Below, in pieces: positions 6,594-13,119 of a stretch of DNA of 13,259 nt. The notes below the pieces were generated by a model, which worked only from the letters and a program-made list of their open reading frames with translations, made no database searches and was not told where the DNA came from. Position 1 is the stretch's first letter. Each line of letters begins with the position of its first letter. Origin of the DNA: JBBTRP01 sp038065125 (GTDB lineage: Bacteria; Patescibacteriota; Patescibacteriia; JACQRZ01); NCBI GenBank assembly GCA_038065125.1, contig JBBTRP010000040.1, positions 1-13,259 of the forward strand, given 5' to 3'. The position numbers were made by a program, and so were the translations under genes.

Positions 6594-6773
6594 ATGGACG
6601 ACACGAAAAAAGACTGTAGTTGTAACATGTCTGATGAAAAGAAAGATGGCGGCTGCTGCGGTCAACAGTGCTGTCGTGATGAGAAGGAAGAGGGGACGTG
6701 CTGCATGAATAAGGAAGGGGAGTCTTCCTGCTGCGAGACTCACGACGACGCAGACGAGAGTGAGAGCGAGTAG
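6594..6773 (+). CDS. Small Cys-rich acidic protein, 59 residues
   Basis: The frame ATG 6594 to TAG 6771-6773 fills the gap between the glutaredoxin and flavoprotein genes almost exactly (11 nt before, 10 nt after). It encodes ten cysteines: C8 and C10 as CxC, then pairs C21C22, C26C27, C36C37 and C46C47. The pairs are separated by short Lys/Glu/Asp/Gly stretches, and the tail is strongly acidic (residues 48-59: one His, then D, E and S). There are no hydrophobic core residues, signal peptide or membrane span. This composition resembles a metallothionein-like metal or thiol buffer rather than an enzyme, but I match it to no named family. The regular cysteine spacing and tight fit argue for real coding, although there is no Shine-Dalgarno sequence. 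Alternatives: a copper- or zinc-binding chaperone, or a redox-sensing peptide reduced by its neighbours. Confidence 0.7.
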   Translation: MDDTKKDCSCNMSDEKKDGGCCGQQCCRDEKEEGTCCMNKEGESSCCETHDDADESESE

Positions 6774-6776
6774 CGT

Positions 6777-6797
6777 ATGATCTATGATCTATGATCT
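6777..6797 (+). repeat. Perfect heptamer ATGATCT in three tandem copies at a start codon
   Basis: Units 6777-6783, 6784-6790 and 6791-6797 are identical. Each begins with ATG, in three different frames; only the second is in frame with the flavoprotein. The first opens a 5-codon reading frame (MIYDL then TGA) that overlaps the true start, and the third meets TGA after two codons. Confidence 0.85.
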
Positions 6798-7740
6798 GAT
6801 CATTATCGGGTCCGGAGCCGCCGGGCTCTCGGCCGGGCTGTATGCTGGGCGCTACCGCATGAAGACCCTCATTGTCGGCGCTGAGTTCGGGGGATACACG
6901 AGCATTGCCGGCCCGATCGACAACTATCCGGGCGCAAAAGCGATCGACGGATTTGATTTGATGCAGGTAATGAAAGAGCAGACCCGGGAGGTCGGTGTTG
7001 AGTTCCTCGATGATCGGGTGACTCACCTGGAAATGGTCGATGGGTGTTTTGGCATTACGCTTGAGTCCGGAGCAACGCATCAGGCAAGTACCTTGATTGT
7101 GTGTACGGGCACGGAGCACAAGCGCCTCGGCCTTCCCCGTGAAGCGGAGCTGACCTCGCACGGCGTTCACTATTGTGTGACCTGCGACGGCCCGCTGTAT
7201 GGGGGCAAGAAAATCGCGGTGGTGGGCGGCGGGGATGCGTCGGTGAAAGGGGTGAACCTGTCTGCGGAGTATGCGGAGAAGATTTTTATGATTGTTCGCG
7301 GCACAAAATTGCGAGCAGAGCCAATCAACTATGAGCGGCTCCTCGCCTGGGGAGACAAGATCGAGGTGCTCTACGAGACCGAGGTGAAAGAAATCGTGGG
7401 CACCGATCATTTTGAAAAAGTGGTGCTCTCCAAACCCTACCAGGGGTCGACGGATTTGGTTGTAGATGGCCTGTTCATCGAAGTTGGCGCCCTTCCGCGG
7501 ACCGAAGTACTCAAGCCATTGGGGGTTGAGTTGGACACGAAAGGCTATGTGAAGGCCGATCCGCTCATGCACACCAACGTTCCGGGGCTCTTTGCGGCCG
7601 GGGATGTAATGGACCTGTTCGGGGGCTTCAAACAGGACATTACCGCGGCGTGCATGGGCGCCGTTGCGGCCACATCCGCATATGAGTACTACAAGGTGCA
7701 CGGGGATTTGTGCAAGGTACACCTCAAGACCGCGCAGTAG
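6784..7740 (+). CDS. trxB: Thioredoxin-reductase-like flavoprotein disulfide reductase
   Basis: A 318-residue protein of normal length for low-molecular-weight thioredoxin reductase. Seen: FAD-binding G9-S-G-A-A-G14, IDNYPG (45-50), redox-active C131-V-T-C134 followed by DGP, NAD(P)-domain GGG (148-150) with DAS instead of the usual DS/NTA, and the closing AAGDVMD FAD motif with a C-terminal QDITAACMGAVAA helix. Family role: transfers reducing equivalents through FAD to a thioredoxin or redoxin; the adjacent glutaredoxin-like protein is the obvious partner. Odd points: the HRRxxxR motif that grips the NADPH 2'-phosphate reads V171-R-G-T-K-L-R177, and the usual GGQ after the first strand is GGY (36-38). 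Start 6784 is the second of three tandem ATGATCT units; only this ATG is in frame. An intrinsic terminator follows. Confidence 0.92.
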   Translation: MIYDLIIIGSGAAGLSAGLYAGRYRMKTLIVGAEFGGYTSIAGPIDNYPGAKAIDGFDLMQVMKEQTREVGVEFLDDRVTHLEMVDGCFGITLESGATHQASTLIVCTGTEHKRLGLPREAELTSHGVHYCVTCDGPLYGGKKIAVVGGGDASVKGVNLSAEYAEKIFMIVRGTKLRAEPINYERLLAWGDKIEVLYETEVKEIVGTDHFEKVVLSKPYQGSTDLVVDGLFIEVGALPRTEVLKPLGVELDTKGYVKADPLMHTNVPGLFAAGDVMDLFGGFKQDITAACMGAVAATSAYEYYKVHGDLCKVHLKTAQ

Positions 7741-7765
7741 GGAAATAATTTTTGTTTTTTTATTC

Positions 7766-7794
7766 AAAAATCCTTGCCGTTGCAAGGGTTTTTT
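7766..7794 (+). terminator. Rho-independent terminator after the redox cluster
   Basis: CCTTGC (7772-7777) pairs with GCAAGG (7782-7787) across a 4-nt loop; the stem extends through an A-run (7766-7770) pairing with the T-run (7789-7794). This is a classic GC stem plus U-tract, 26 nt after the stop codon. Confidence 0.88.
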
Positions 7795-7824
7795 CATATA
7801 AAAAAATGCAGTAACTTATGCACA

Positions 7825-7853
7825 GTGACACTCAAAATAAAGCCTGGTAAGAT
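7825..7853 (+). promoter_or_regulatory. Promoter of nrdAB
   Basis: GTGACA (7825-7830) and TAAGAT (7848-7853) are 17 bp apart, with TGG just before the -10 giving partial extended -10 character. Transcription would begin near 7860, leaving an untranslated leader of about 150 nt. Confidence 0.6.
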
Positions 7854-7859
7854 GCCATA

Positions 7860-8011
7860 ACTTCAGAAGAAAATCAAAGATTTTTTCATCGAGAATTACG
7901 AATTCCGGCCCGAAAATGAAAACGGACTGCCACACTCAACGGTATGCCGTTTTCGTGTCTCTAGGGGTCAAAAAAACTTCACCATGTATTATTTATTAAT
8001 CAGGGGACCCT
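7860..8011 (+). promoter_or_regulatory. Probable structured 5' leader of nrdA
   Basis: No open frame of note lies between the predicted start near 7860 and the nrdA ATG. Structures seen: an AT-rich hairpin with T-run (7869-7886); an exact 8-bp inverted repeat GAAAACGG/CCGTTTTC (7918-7925 with 7947-7954); and a local hairpin AACGG-TATG-CCGTT (7938-7951) flanked by ACAC/GTGT (7932-7935, 7955-7958). The last two use the same CCGTT strand, so they exclude each other, as in an attenuator or riboswitch. The leader ends with AGGGGA (8002-8007), 4 nt before the ATG. No consensus NrdR box was found by eye. Ligand and function unknown. Confidence 0.45.
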
Positions 8012-10909
8012 ATGCCCATCCTCAAAATCAAGAAGCGCAACGGCTCGTTCGTTGACTTCGACCGTAGCCGTATCGAGAGCGCCATGAGTAAGGCCTTCCA
8101 GGCTGGCGGTAGCGCGGTCGACGACCGATTTTTCTCCATTCTAGCCGACGACATTGTCGCGATCCTTGAGGAGCGGTTTACCGATCGAATCCCCAGCGTT
8201 GAAGACGTGCAGGACGTCGTGGAAAAAATTGTTGCCCAGCGAGGATATTTCGAAGTCGCCCGCGCCTATATCATTTATCGGTACGAGCACACCAAGGAGC
8301 GGCACAAGCGCCAGCAAGAGTTCATGGAAAAGATTGAACACGACGACCTGGTCGTGATCAAGCGGTCCAGCGCTGAACAGAAGTTCTCGCTTGAAAAGTT
8401 GAAAAATTGTTTGGGGCATTTTTCGGCAGACTTGGGACAACTCGTTGATCTTGAGACTCTTGCCAAGCAATGCCGCAGCGAGCTGTACGATCGTGTTACG
8501 ACCGTCGACATCTTTAAATCCCTGACCATGACGGCGCGTTCGTTCATCGAACACGACCCCGCGTACTCGCGCCTCGCCTCGCGGTTGTTGTTCCACGCCT
8601 TGTACCGCGAAGTGATCGGCGAGCAGCAATTCGATGTCAATCGCCTTCAAAGCCAGTACCGCAATGCCTTTATCAAGAACATCAAGCGGGCTGTTGAGAT
8701 CGGGCGGTTGGACCCGCGGATGCTGACGTATGACCTTGAGGCATTATCTCGGAAACTCTCACTTGAACGTGATGATCTGTTTCAGTATCTTGGCAGTCAG
8801 GTGCTCTACGACCGATATTTTTTGCGCGATCCTTACGAGAAACAGGTCCTTGAGACGCCCCAAGCGTTCTGGATGCGCGTGGCAATGGGAACAGCGCTCT
8901 TGGAAAAGGACAAAAATGCTGTGGTTGTGACGTTTTACAATATTCTCTCCACCCTGCGGTTTGTGGCAACCACCCCCACGTTGTTCCATTCCGGAACGGT
9001 CCACCCGCAGTTGTCGGCATGCTACCTGAACACCGTCGACGACTCGCTCGAGCACATCTTTAAAGTGATTTCTGATAACTCGCAGCTGTCCAAGTGGTCG
9101 GGCGGTATCGGGACCGATTGGACAAATATACGCGGCACGGGAGCACTGATCGGCGGAACGGGCGTGGAGAGCCAGGGCGTGATTCCGTTTCTCAAAATCT
9201 CAAACGACGCGACACACGCGATCAATCGCAGCGGTCGTCGGAGAGGCGCGGCGTGCGTGTATCTGGAAACGTGGCACTATGACATCGAGGAGTTTTTGGA
9301 ACTGAGGAAGAACACGGGCGATGAGCGGCGCAGAACGCACGACCTCAACACCGCGAACTGGATTCCCGATCTCTTTATGAAACGCGTGCGCGACGATGGG
9401 GCGTGGACACTCTTTTCACCGGAGGAGACGCCCGATCTTCATCACATCTATGGAAGGCGGTTTGAAGAGCGGTATGCCCATTACGAAGGACTCGCGCGTG
9501 AAGGGAAGATCCACCTCACCAAGACGATCAAGGCGCGCGATCTCTGGAAGAAGATGCTCGCGATGTTGTTTGAGACCGGACACCCGTGGATCACCTTCAA
9601 GGATCCCGCAAATGTCCGCTCTCCGCAGGATCATGTCGGAGTCGTACACAACTCAAACCTGTGTACCGAGATCACGCTCAATAACTCGCCCGAGGAGACC
9701 TCGGTGTGCAATCTGGGATCGGTCAATTTTGCGCGACATATCAAAGACGGGAAATTCGATCACGAACTTCTTGCAGATACGGTCACAACCGCTATGCGGA
9801 TGCTCGATAATGTGATTGATGTAAACTTCTATCCAACCAAAGAGGCGCAGCACTCCAATCTTCGGCATCGTCCGGTTGGGTTGGGAATCATGGGGTTTCA
9901 GGACGCGCTCACGCTCATGGATATTCGCTTTGATTCACCGCAGTGCGTACAGTTTGCCGATGAGAGCATGGAGGCGGTATCGTATTACGCGATTTTTGCT
10001 TCAAGTAAACTCGCGCAAGAACGCGGTACGTATCAGACGTATGTCGGATCGAAATGGGATCGCGGGATATTTCCTGTTGATACGCTCGACCTCTTGGAGA
10101 AAGAACGAGGAGAGAAGATCGATATTCCCCGCGAAGGGAAGATGGACTGGCGTGCGGTGCGCGAGTCGGTCCGCCAGTTCGGGATGCGCAACTCCAACTG
10201 TCTTGCGATCGCGCCGACCGCGACGATCGGCAATATTTCGGGCGCAACGTTCTCGATCGAGCCGTGCTACAAAAATATCTATGTGAAGTCAAACATGAGC
10301 GGGGATTTCATCATCATCAATCCTTATCTAGTCGAGGAGCTCAAAAAAGAGAATCTCTGGGATTATGAGATGCTAGGGAAGATCAAGTATCACGACGGAA
10401 GTATTCAGGAGATCCATGAAATTCCCGACACGATCCGTGGCAAGTACAAAGAGGTTTTCGAAATAGATCCAACCTGGCTCATTCGCGCTGCCGCCCATCG
10501 GGGGAAGTGGATCGATCAGAGCCAGTCGCTCAATATCTTCTATCGCGGCACATCCGGGAAGGTGCTCAACGATGTCTACTTGCTCGCCTGGTCGTTGGGA
10601 CTCAAAACAACGTACTATCTGCGAACCCTTGCCGCATCACAAGTGGAGAAGGCGACGGTCGACACCGGAGAATACGGTTCGACTCACACGCGAAAGCACT
10701 CCGTCGTGCAGCCAGTTGCCGAACCCGTCGCTGTTGCAGCGGGAGTGTCGGGTGGCACACCGCGTGGCGCAACTGCGATCGCCGATGCCGAGAGTGTTCC
10801 TGAGGTTCACGAGTCGGTGATCATTCCACAAAAGACGACACAAGAAACTTCGGAAGGCGAACTAAAACTCTGCAAGATTGAAGATCCTGACTGCGAATCA
10901 TGCCAATAA
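8012..10909 (+). CDS. nrdA: Class I ribonucleoside-diphosphate reductase, large (alpha) subunit
   Basis: 965 residues, ATG 8012 with a close AGGGGA site. It reduces ribonucleoside diphosphates to deoxy forms with NrdB supplying the radical. Residues about 1-95 form an ATP-cone (KKRNGSFVDFDRSRIESAM); residues about 105-200 look like a second cone-like unit running into the R1 N-terminal domain (VVIKRSSAEQKFSLEKLKNC). The catalytic barrel has C337 (LSACYL), the N549-L-C551-T-E553 radical-site triad, and C566 (SVCNLGS) as partner of C337. The radical-transfer tyrosines are Y868-Y869 (TTYYLRT). A flexible Ala/Val/Gly/Pro linker (about 890-945) leads to C961-E-S-C964-Q, the tail that shuttles electrons from glutaredoxin or thioredoxin. 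The linker and duplicated cone account for the extra length over E. coli NrdA (761). It overlaps nrdB by 10 nt. Confidence 0.96.
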   Translation: MPILKIKKRNGSFVDFDRSRIESAMSKAFQAGGSAVDDRFFSILADDIVAILEERFTDRIPSVEDVQDVVEKIVAQRGYFEVARAYIIYRYEHTKERHKRQQEFMEKIEHDDLVVIKRSSAEQKFSLEKLKNCLGHFSADLGQLVDLETLAKQCRSELYDRVTTVDIFKSLTMTARSFIEHDPAYSRLASRLLFHALYREVIGEQQFDVNRLQSQYRNAFIKNIKRAVEIGRLDPRMLTYDLEALSRKLSLERDDLFQYLGSQVLYDRYFLRDPYEKQVLETPQAFWMRVAMGTALLEKDKNAVVVTFYNILSTLRFVATTPTLFHSGTVHPQLSACYLNTVDDSLEHIFKVISDNSQLSKWSGGIGTDWTNIRGTGALIGGTGVESQGVIPFLKISNDATHAINRSGRRRGAACVYLETWHYDIEEFLELRKNTGDERRRTHDLNTANWIPDLFMKRVRDDGAWTLFSPEETPDLHHIYGRRFEERYAHYEGLAREGKIHLTKTIKARDLWKKMLAMLFETGHPWITFKDPANVRSPQDHVGVVHNSNLCTEITLNNSPEETSVCNLGSVNFARHIKDGKFDHELLADTVTTAMRMLDNVIDVNFYPTKEAQHSNLRHRPVGLGIMGFQDALTLMDIRFDSPQCVQFADESMEAVSYYAIFASSKLAQERGTYQTYVGSKWDRGIFPVDTLDLLEKERGEKIDIPREGKMDWRAVRESVRQFGMRNSNCLAIAPTATIGNISGATFSIEPCYKNIYVKSNMSGDFIIINPYLVEELKKENLWDYEMLGKIKYHDGSIQEIHEIPDTIRGKYKEVFEIDPTWLIRAAAHRGKWIDQSQSLNIFYRGTSGKVLNDVYLLAWSLGLKTTYYLRTLAASQVEKATVDTGEYGSTHTRKHSVVQPVAEPVAVAAGVSGGTPRGATAIADAESVPEVHESVIIPQKTTQETSEGELKLCKIEDPDCESCQ

Positions 10910-11691
10910 CAAAAACAACTGAACGGGTGAACATCAACAATCGTCGCGTGATCAATGGCGCGGACGCTGACGTGATTCAGCTCTACCCCATGAAACATAC
11001 GTGGGCGTGGACGGCGTACAATGTCGGGAATTCGAATCACTGGCTTCCGACCGAGATCACGATGCAAAACGATATCGAGCAGTGGAAGAGTAAACATATC
11101 CTCACCGACGACGAGCGAAAGTCGCTCAAAACGGTTTTGGGATTTTTTACGACCGCCGACTCGATTGCCGCTAACAACATCGTCATGGCCATGTATCGGC
11201 ACGTCACGAGCCCGGAGTGCCGCATGTATCTACTGCGTCAGGCGTACGAAGAGGCGATCCACACCCACTCATATCAGTACATCGTCGAGTCACTCGGTCT
11301 TGATGAGGGAGAGATCTTCAATATGTATCGCGAGGTTGAGGCGATCTACAATAAAGACGCGTTCATCCTGTCTTTTAACGAGGGCATCTTCAATCCGAAC
11401 TTTAAGACCGGCACATTGGAAGCGGACCAGAAGTTTTTGGAAAACATCGTGGTCTTTTCGATCATTATGGAGGGGATCTTCTTCTATAGCTCCTTTGCAG
11501 TTATGTTCGGATTNNNNNNNNNNNNNNNNNNNNNNNNNNNNNNNNNNNNNNNNNNNNNNNNNNNNNNNNNNNNNNNNNNNNNNNNNNNNNNNNNNNNNNN
11601 NNNNNNNNNNNNNATCGACCTCTCAAAAGAAAAAAACTTCTTCGAAACGCGTGTCACAGAGTATTCGGTTGGCGGCACGCTGGAGTGGTAG
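10900..11691 (+). CDS. nrdB: Class I ribonucleoside-diphosphate reductase, small (beta) subunit, interrupted by assembly gap
   Basis: Starts at ATG 10900 inside the nrdA end, so translation is probably coupled. The N-terminal 204 residues show the diiron/radical features: D87 (TTADSIAANN), E118-A-I-H121 and the likely radical tyrosine Y125 (HTHSY), and E191 (MEGIFFYSSF). The remaining ligand pair (an ExxH helix) is expected in the part hidden by N. After the gap, the final 25 residues, IDLSKEKNFFETRVTEYSVGG then TLEW, are the typical C-terminal tail that docks on NrdA. The frame happens to be kept across the 100 N, but the family is usually 320-375 residues, so the missing DNA is probably nearer 300 bp than 100. 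The presence of Y125 argues for a tyrosyl-radical enzyme rather than the Phe-containing Chlamydia type. A terminator follows. Confidence 0.95.
   Translation: MPITKTTERVNINNRRVINGADADVIQLYPMKHTWAWTAYNVGNSNHWLPTEITMQNDIEQWKSKHILTDDERKSLKTVLGFFTTADSIAANNIVMAMYRHVTSPECRMYLLRQAYEEAIHTHSYQYIVESLGLDEGEIFNMYREVEAIYNKDAFILSFNEGIFNPNFKTGTLEADQKFLENIVVFSIIMEGIFFYSSFAVMFGXXXXXXXXXXXXXXXXXXXXXXXXXXXXXXXXXXIDLSKEKNFFETRVTEYSVGGTLEW
11514..11613. other. Assembly gap of 100 N inside nrdB
   Basis: Exactly 100 consecutive N, the conventional placeholder for a gap of unknown size. nrdB is continuous on both sides in protein terms, so the true gap interrupts the gene and its length should not be trusted. Confidence 0.98.
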
Positions 11692-11699
11692 GGGGCAGC

Positions 11700-11727
11700 T
11701 TTTAGCTTCTAGCCGTTAGCCATTAGC
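11700..11727. repeat. Heptanucleotide tandem repeat nnnTAGC, four units
   Basis: TTTTAGC, TTCTAGC, CGTTAGC and CATTAGC follow one another exactly at 7-bp period, 8 nt after the nrdB stop and just before its terminator. The TAGC half is invariant while the first three bases vary. Confidence 0.75.
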
Positions 11728-11730
11728 AAG

Positions 11731-11755
11731 AATCCGCCGGAAGGCGGGTTTTTTT
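11731..11755 (+). terminator. Rho-independent terminator of nrdAB
   Basis: CCGCC (11734-11738) and GGCGG (11743-11747) form a stem with a 4-nt loop, extended by flanking A/T pairs and followed by seven T (11749-11755). Confidence 0.9.
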
Positions 11756-11766
11756 GAATCAAGGGC

Positions 11767-11795
11767 TTGACTTTTTTCAAAAAAGTGAGTAGGGT
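11767..11795 (+). promoter_or_regulatory. Promoter of the asparaginase gene
   Basis: TTGACT (11767-11772) is followed after 17 bp by TAGGGT (11790-11795). The -35 is strong, the -10 poor, so regulation or weak expression is possible. Predicted start near 11802, leader about 47 nt. Confidence 0.55.
11770..11786. promoter_or_regulatory. Perfect palindrome inside the asparaginase promoter
   Basis: ACTTTTTT (11770-11777), a central C, then AAAAAAGT (11779-11786): an 8+1+8 inverted repeat overlapping the -35 and filling most of the spacer. It could be a repressor operator, or just an A/T-tract that bends DNA. Confidence 0.4.
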
Positions 11796-11848
11796 TTTCT
11801 TGTTCAGACGGTTCCTCAAAGAGACAGATATTGAAAGGAAATGCGGTA

Positions 11849-13060
11849 ATGGCACTGCAGGTGATTTCTCCGCGTGAGCGGTATGCGCGGCAGCGTGCGG
11901 TCATCAAGCCGTACTCTTCACTCGACTTGTTCCCTGACAGCACACAAGATCAGCTTGCTGCCGCTGCAGGCAATCGAATTCCCCTCATAATCGTCATCTA
12001 CTACGGAGGCACGATCGGGATGACGCCTGATGAGCGCGGGCAGCTTGTCCCCACCAATGACGCAGCGCGACTCTTAGAGCCGTTGAGCATCAAGGGGTTG
12101 GACAAGTGTGTTCAGGTGGCATGGCTTCCCGTGTACGGTCGCGCGATAGACTCGACCAACGGACGCTGGGTCCACTGGGTCTCCATCGCCAATGCCATTC
12201 GGCTGCTGTATGACTGCGCGGCGGGATTTGTCGTGTGTGGGGGCACGGACACCATGGCGCATATGATCGCCGCCATGAACTTCATGTTCCCCAACATCGG
12301 CAAGCCGATCATCGGTGCTGGATCCCAACTCCCGATGTTCGAACTCGGCGACGATGCGACCAACAACCTCTACTACGCGATCACCACGGCAGCTGCGGAT
12401 GTGTCGGGTGCGCACCTTGCATTCGGCGACGAGCTCATGCACGGGCTGCATGTGCACAAGGTGCAGGATCGGCGTTTTCGCGCGTTCGCGTGCGAGTCGC
12501 GCTACATGCTCGGCCACTTCGCTGGCGAGGTAGAGCTTTATGACCACTGTCCACGGCGCAACACCCTCGTCAATGCCGGCCGCCTGAAGTTCAAACCCGA
12601 TTTCCGGGAGGGCATCAAGGTGGTCAAGCTCAGTCCGGCAACGCCAAGCGAGTCGATCCTGCATGATGCCCAGGACCCGACGTGCCCCGTCTTACTCCTG
12701 ATCACCTACGGCGCCGGCAATGTGCGCGATGAAGGGGTCATCGAGGATGAGCGGATGCACATCGAGTGCCTGCGCGAGCTCTACGACCGTCGCTACCCGG
12801 TGATTCTTGGCAGTCCGATGATGGACGGCAAAGTGGACAGCCCCTACAGGACCGGCGCGCTCGCGGTTTCGACCGAGCCGGACGGAGGAGGCGCCATCTC
12901 GGGCGGCGATACCACCGGTCCGACACTCGAGGTCAAGGCGATGATCGCCCTCAAGCATGCAACACCAGATGATGCGGATCGTCCCGATTATGATGCGTTC
13001 CGCCGACTCATGCATACCGACTTCGTCGGGGAGCTGAACAGCATCAAACCGTCGTCCTAG
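11849..13060 (+). CDS. ansA: Type I L-asparaginase (asparaginase/GatD family)
   Basis: 403 residues from ATG 11849, chosen because AAAGGA (11834-11839) sits 9 nt upstream; the in-frame TTG at 11831 would overlap that site. Catalytic set: T55 in YYGGTIGM, T133-D134 in GGTDTM, and K204 (HVHK) aligned with K163 of E. coli AnsA. GSQLPMFELGDDATNNLYYA and ITYGAGNVRDEG match the type I pattern. It hydrolyses L-asparagine to aspartate and ammonia, in the cytoplasm since no signal peptide is seen. The first about 45 residues are a basic extension not found in E. coli AnsA; it does not look like the extra domain of archaeal GatD, but a tRNA-amidotransferase-related role cannot be excluded by eye. Codons are G/C-ending compared with nrdAB. 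It has its own promoter and terminator. Confidence 0.88.
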   Translation: MALQVISPRERYARQRAVIKPYSSLDLFPDSTQDQLAAAAGNRIPLIIVIYYGGTIGMTPDERGQLVPTNDAARLLEPLSIKGLDKCVQVAWLPVYGRAIDSTNGRWVHWVSIANAIRLLYDCAAGFVVCGGTDTMAHMIAAMNFMFPNIGKPIIGAGSQLPMFELGDDATNNLYYAITTAAADVSGAHLAFGDELMHGLHVHKVQDRRFRAFACESRYMLGHFAGEVELYDHCPRRNTLVNAGRLKFKPDFREGIKVVKLSPATPSESILHDAQDPTCPVLLLITYGAGNVRDEGVIEDERMHIECLRELYDRRYPVILGSPMMDGKVDSPYRTGALAVSTEPDGGGAISGGDTTGPTLEVKAMIALKHATPDDADRPDYDAFRRLMHTDFVGELNSIKPSS

Positions 13061-13088
13061 ACGACATCGATTTCACTCTGTGTTCATC

Positions 13089-13119
13089 ACCGTTCGACGC
13101 ATTGCGTTCGAACGGTTTT
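13089..13119 (+). terminator. Terminator after the asparaginase gene
   Basis: ACCGTTCGA (13089-13097) pairs with TCGAACGGT (13108-13116); the inner CGC/GCG extends the stem with a 1-nt bulge; TTTT follows. Its end touches the stop codon of the convergent DedA-family gene. Confidence 0.8.

Noticed and set aside
6583..7797. 404-residue - strand frame opposite the flavoprotein gene
   Set aside because: It is antisense to a clear thioredoxin-reductase frame and to the Cys-rich gene, and has low-complexity, basic composition typical of shadows.
7795..8011. NrdR-box pair upstream of nrdA
   Set aside because: Looked for the ACAC...ATAT...GTGT-type palindrome; only an ACAC/GTGT pair enclosing a hairpin was found, with wrong spacing.
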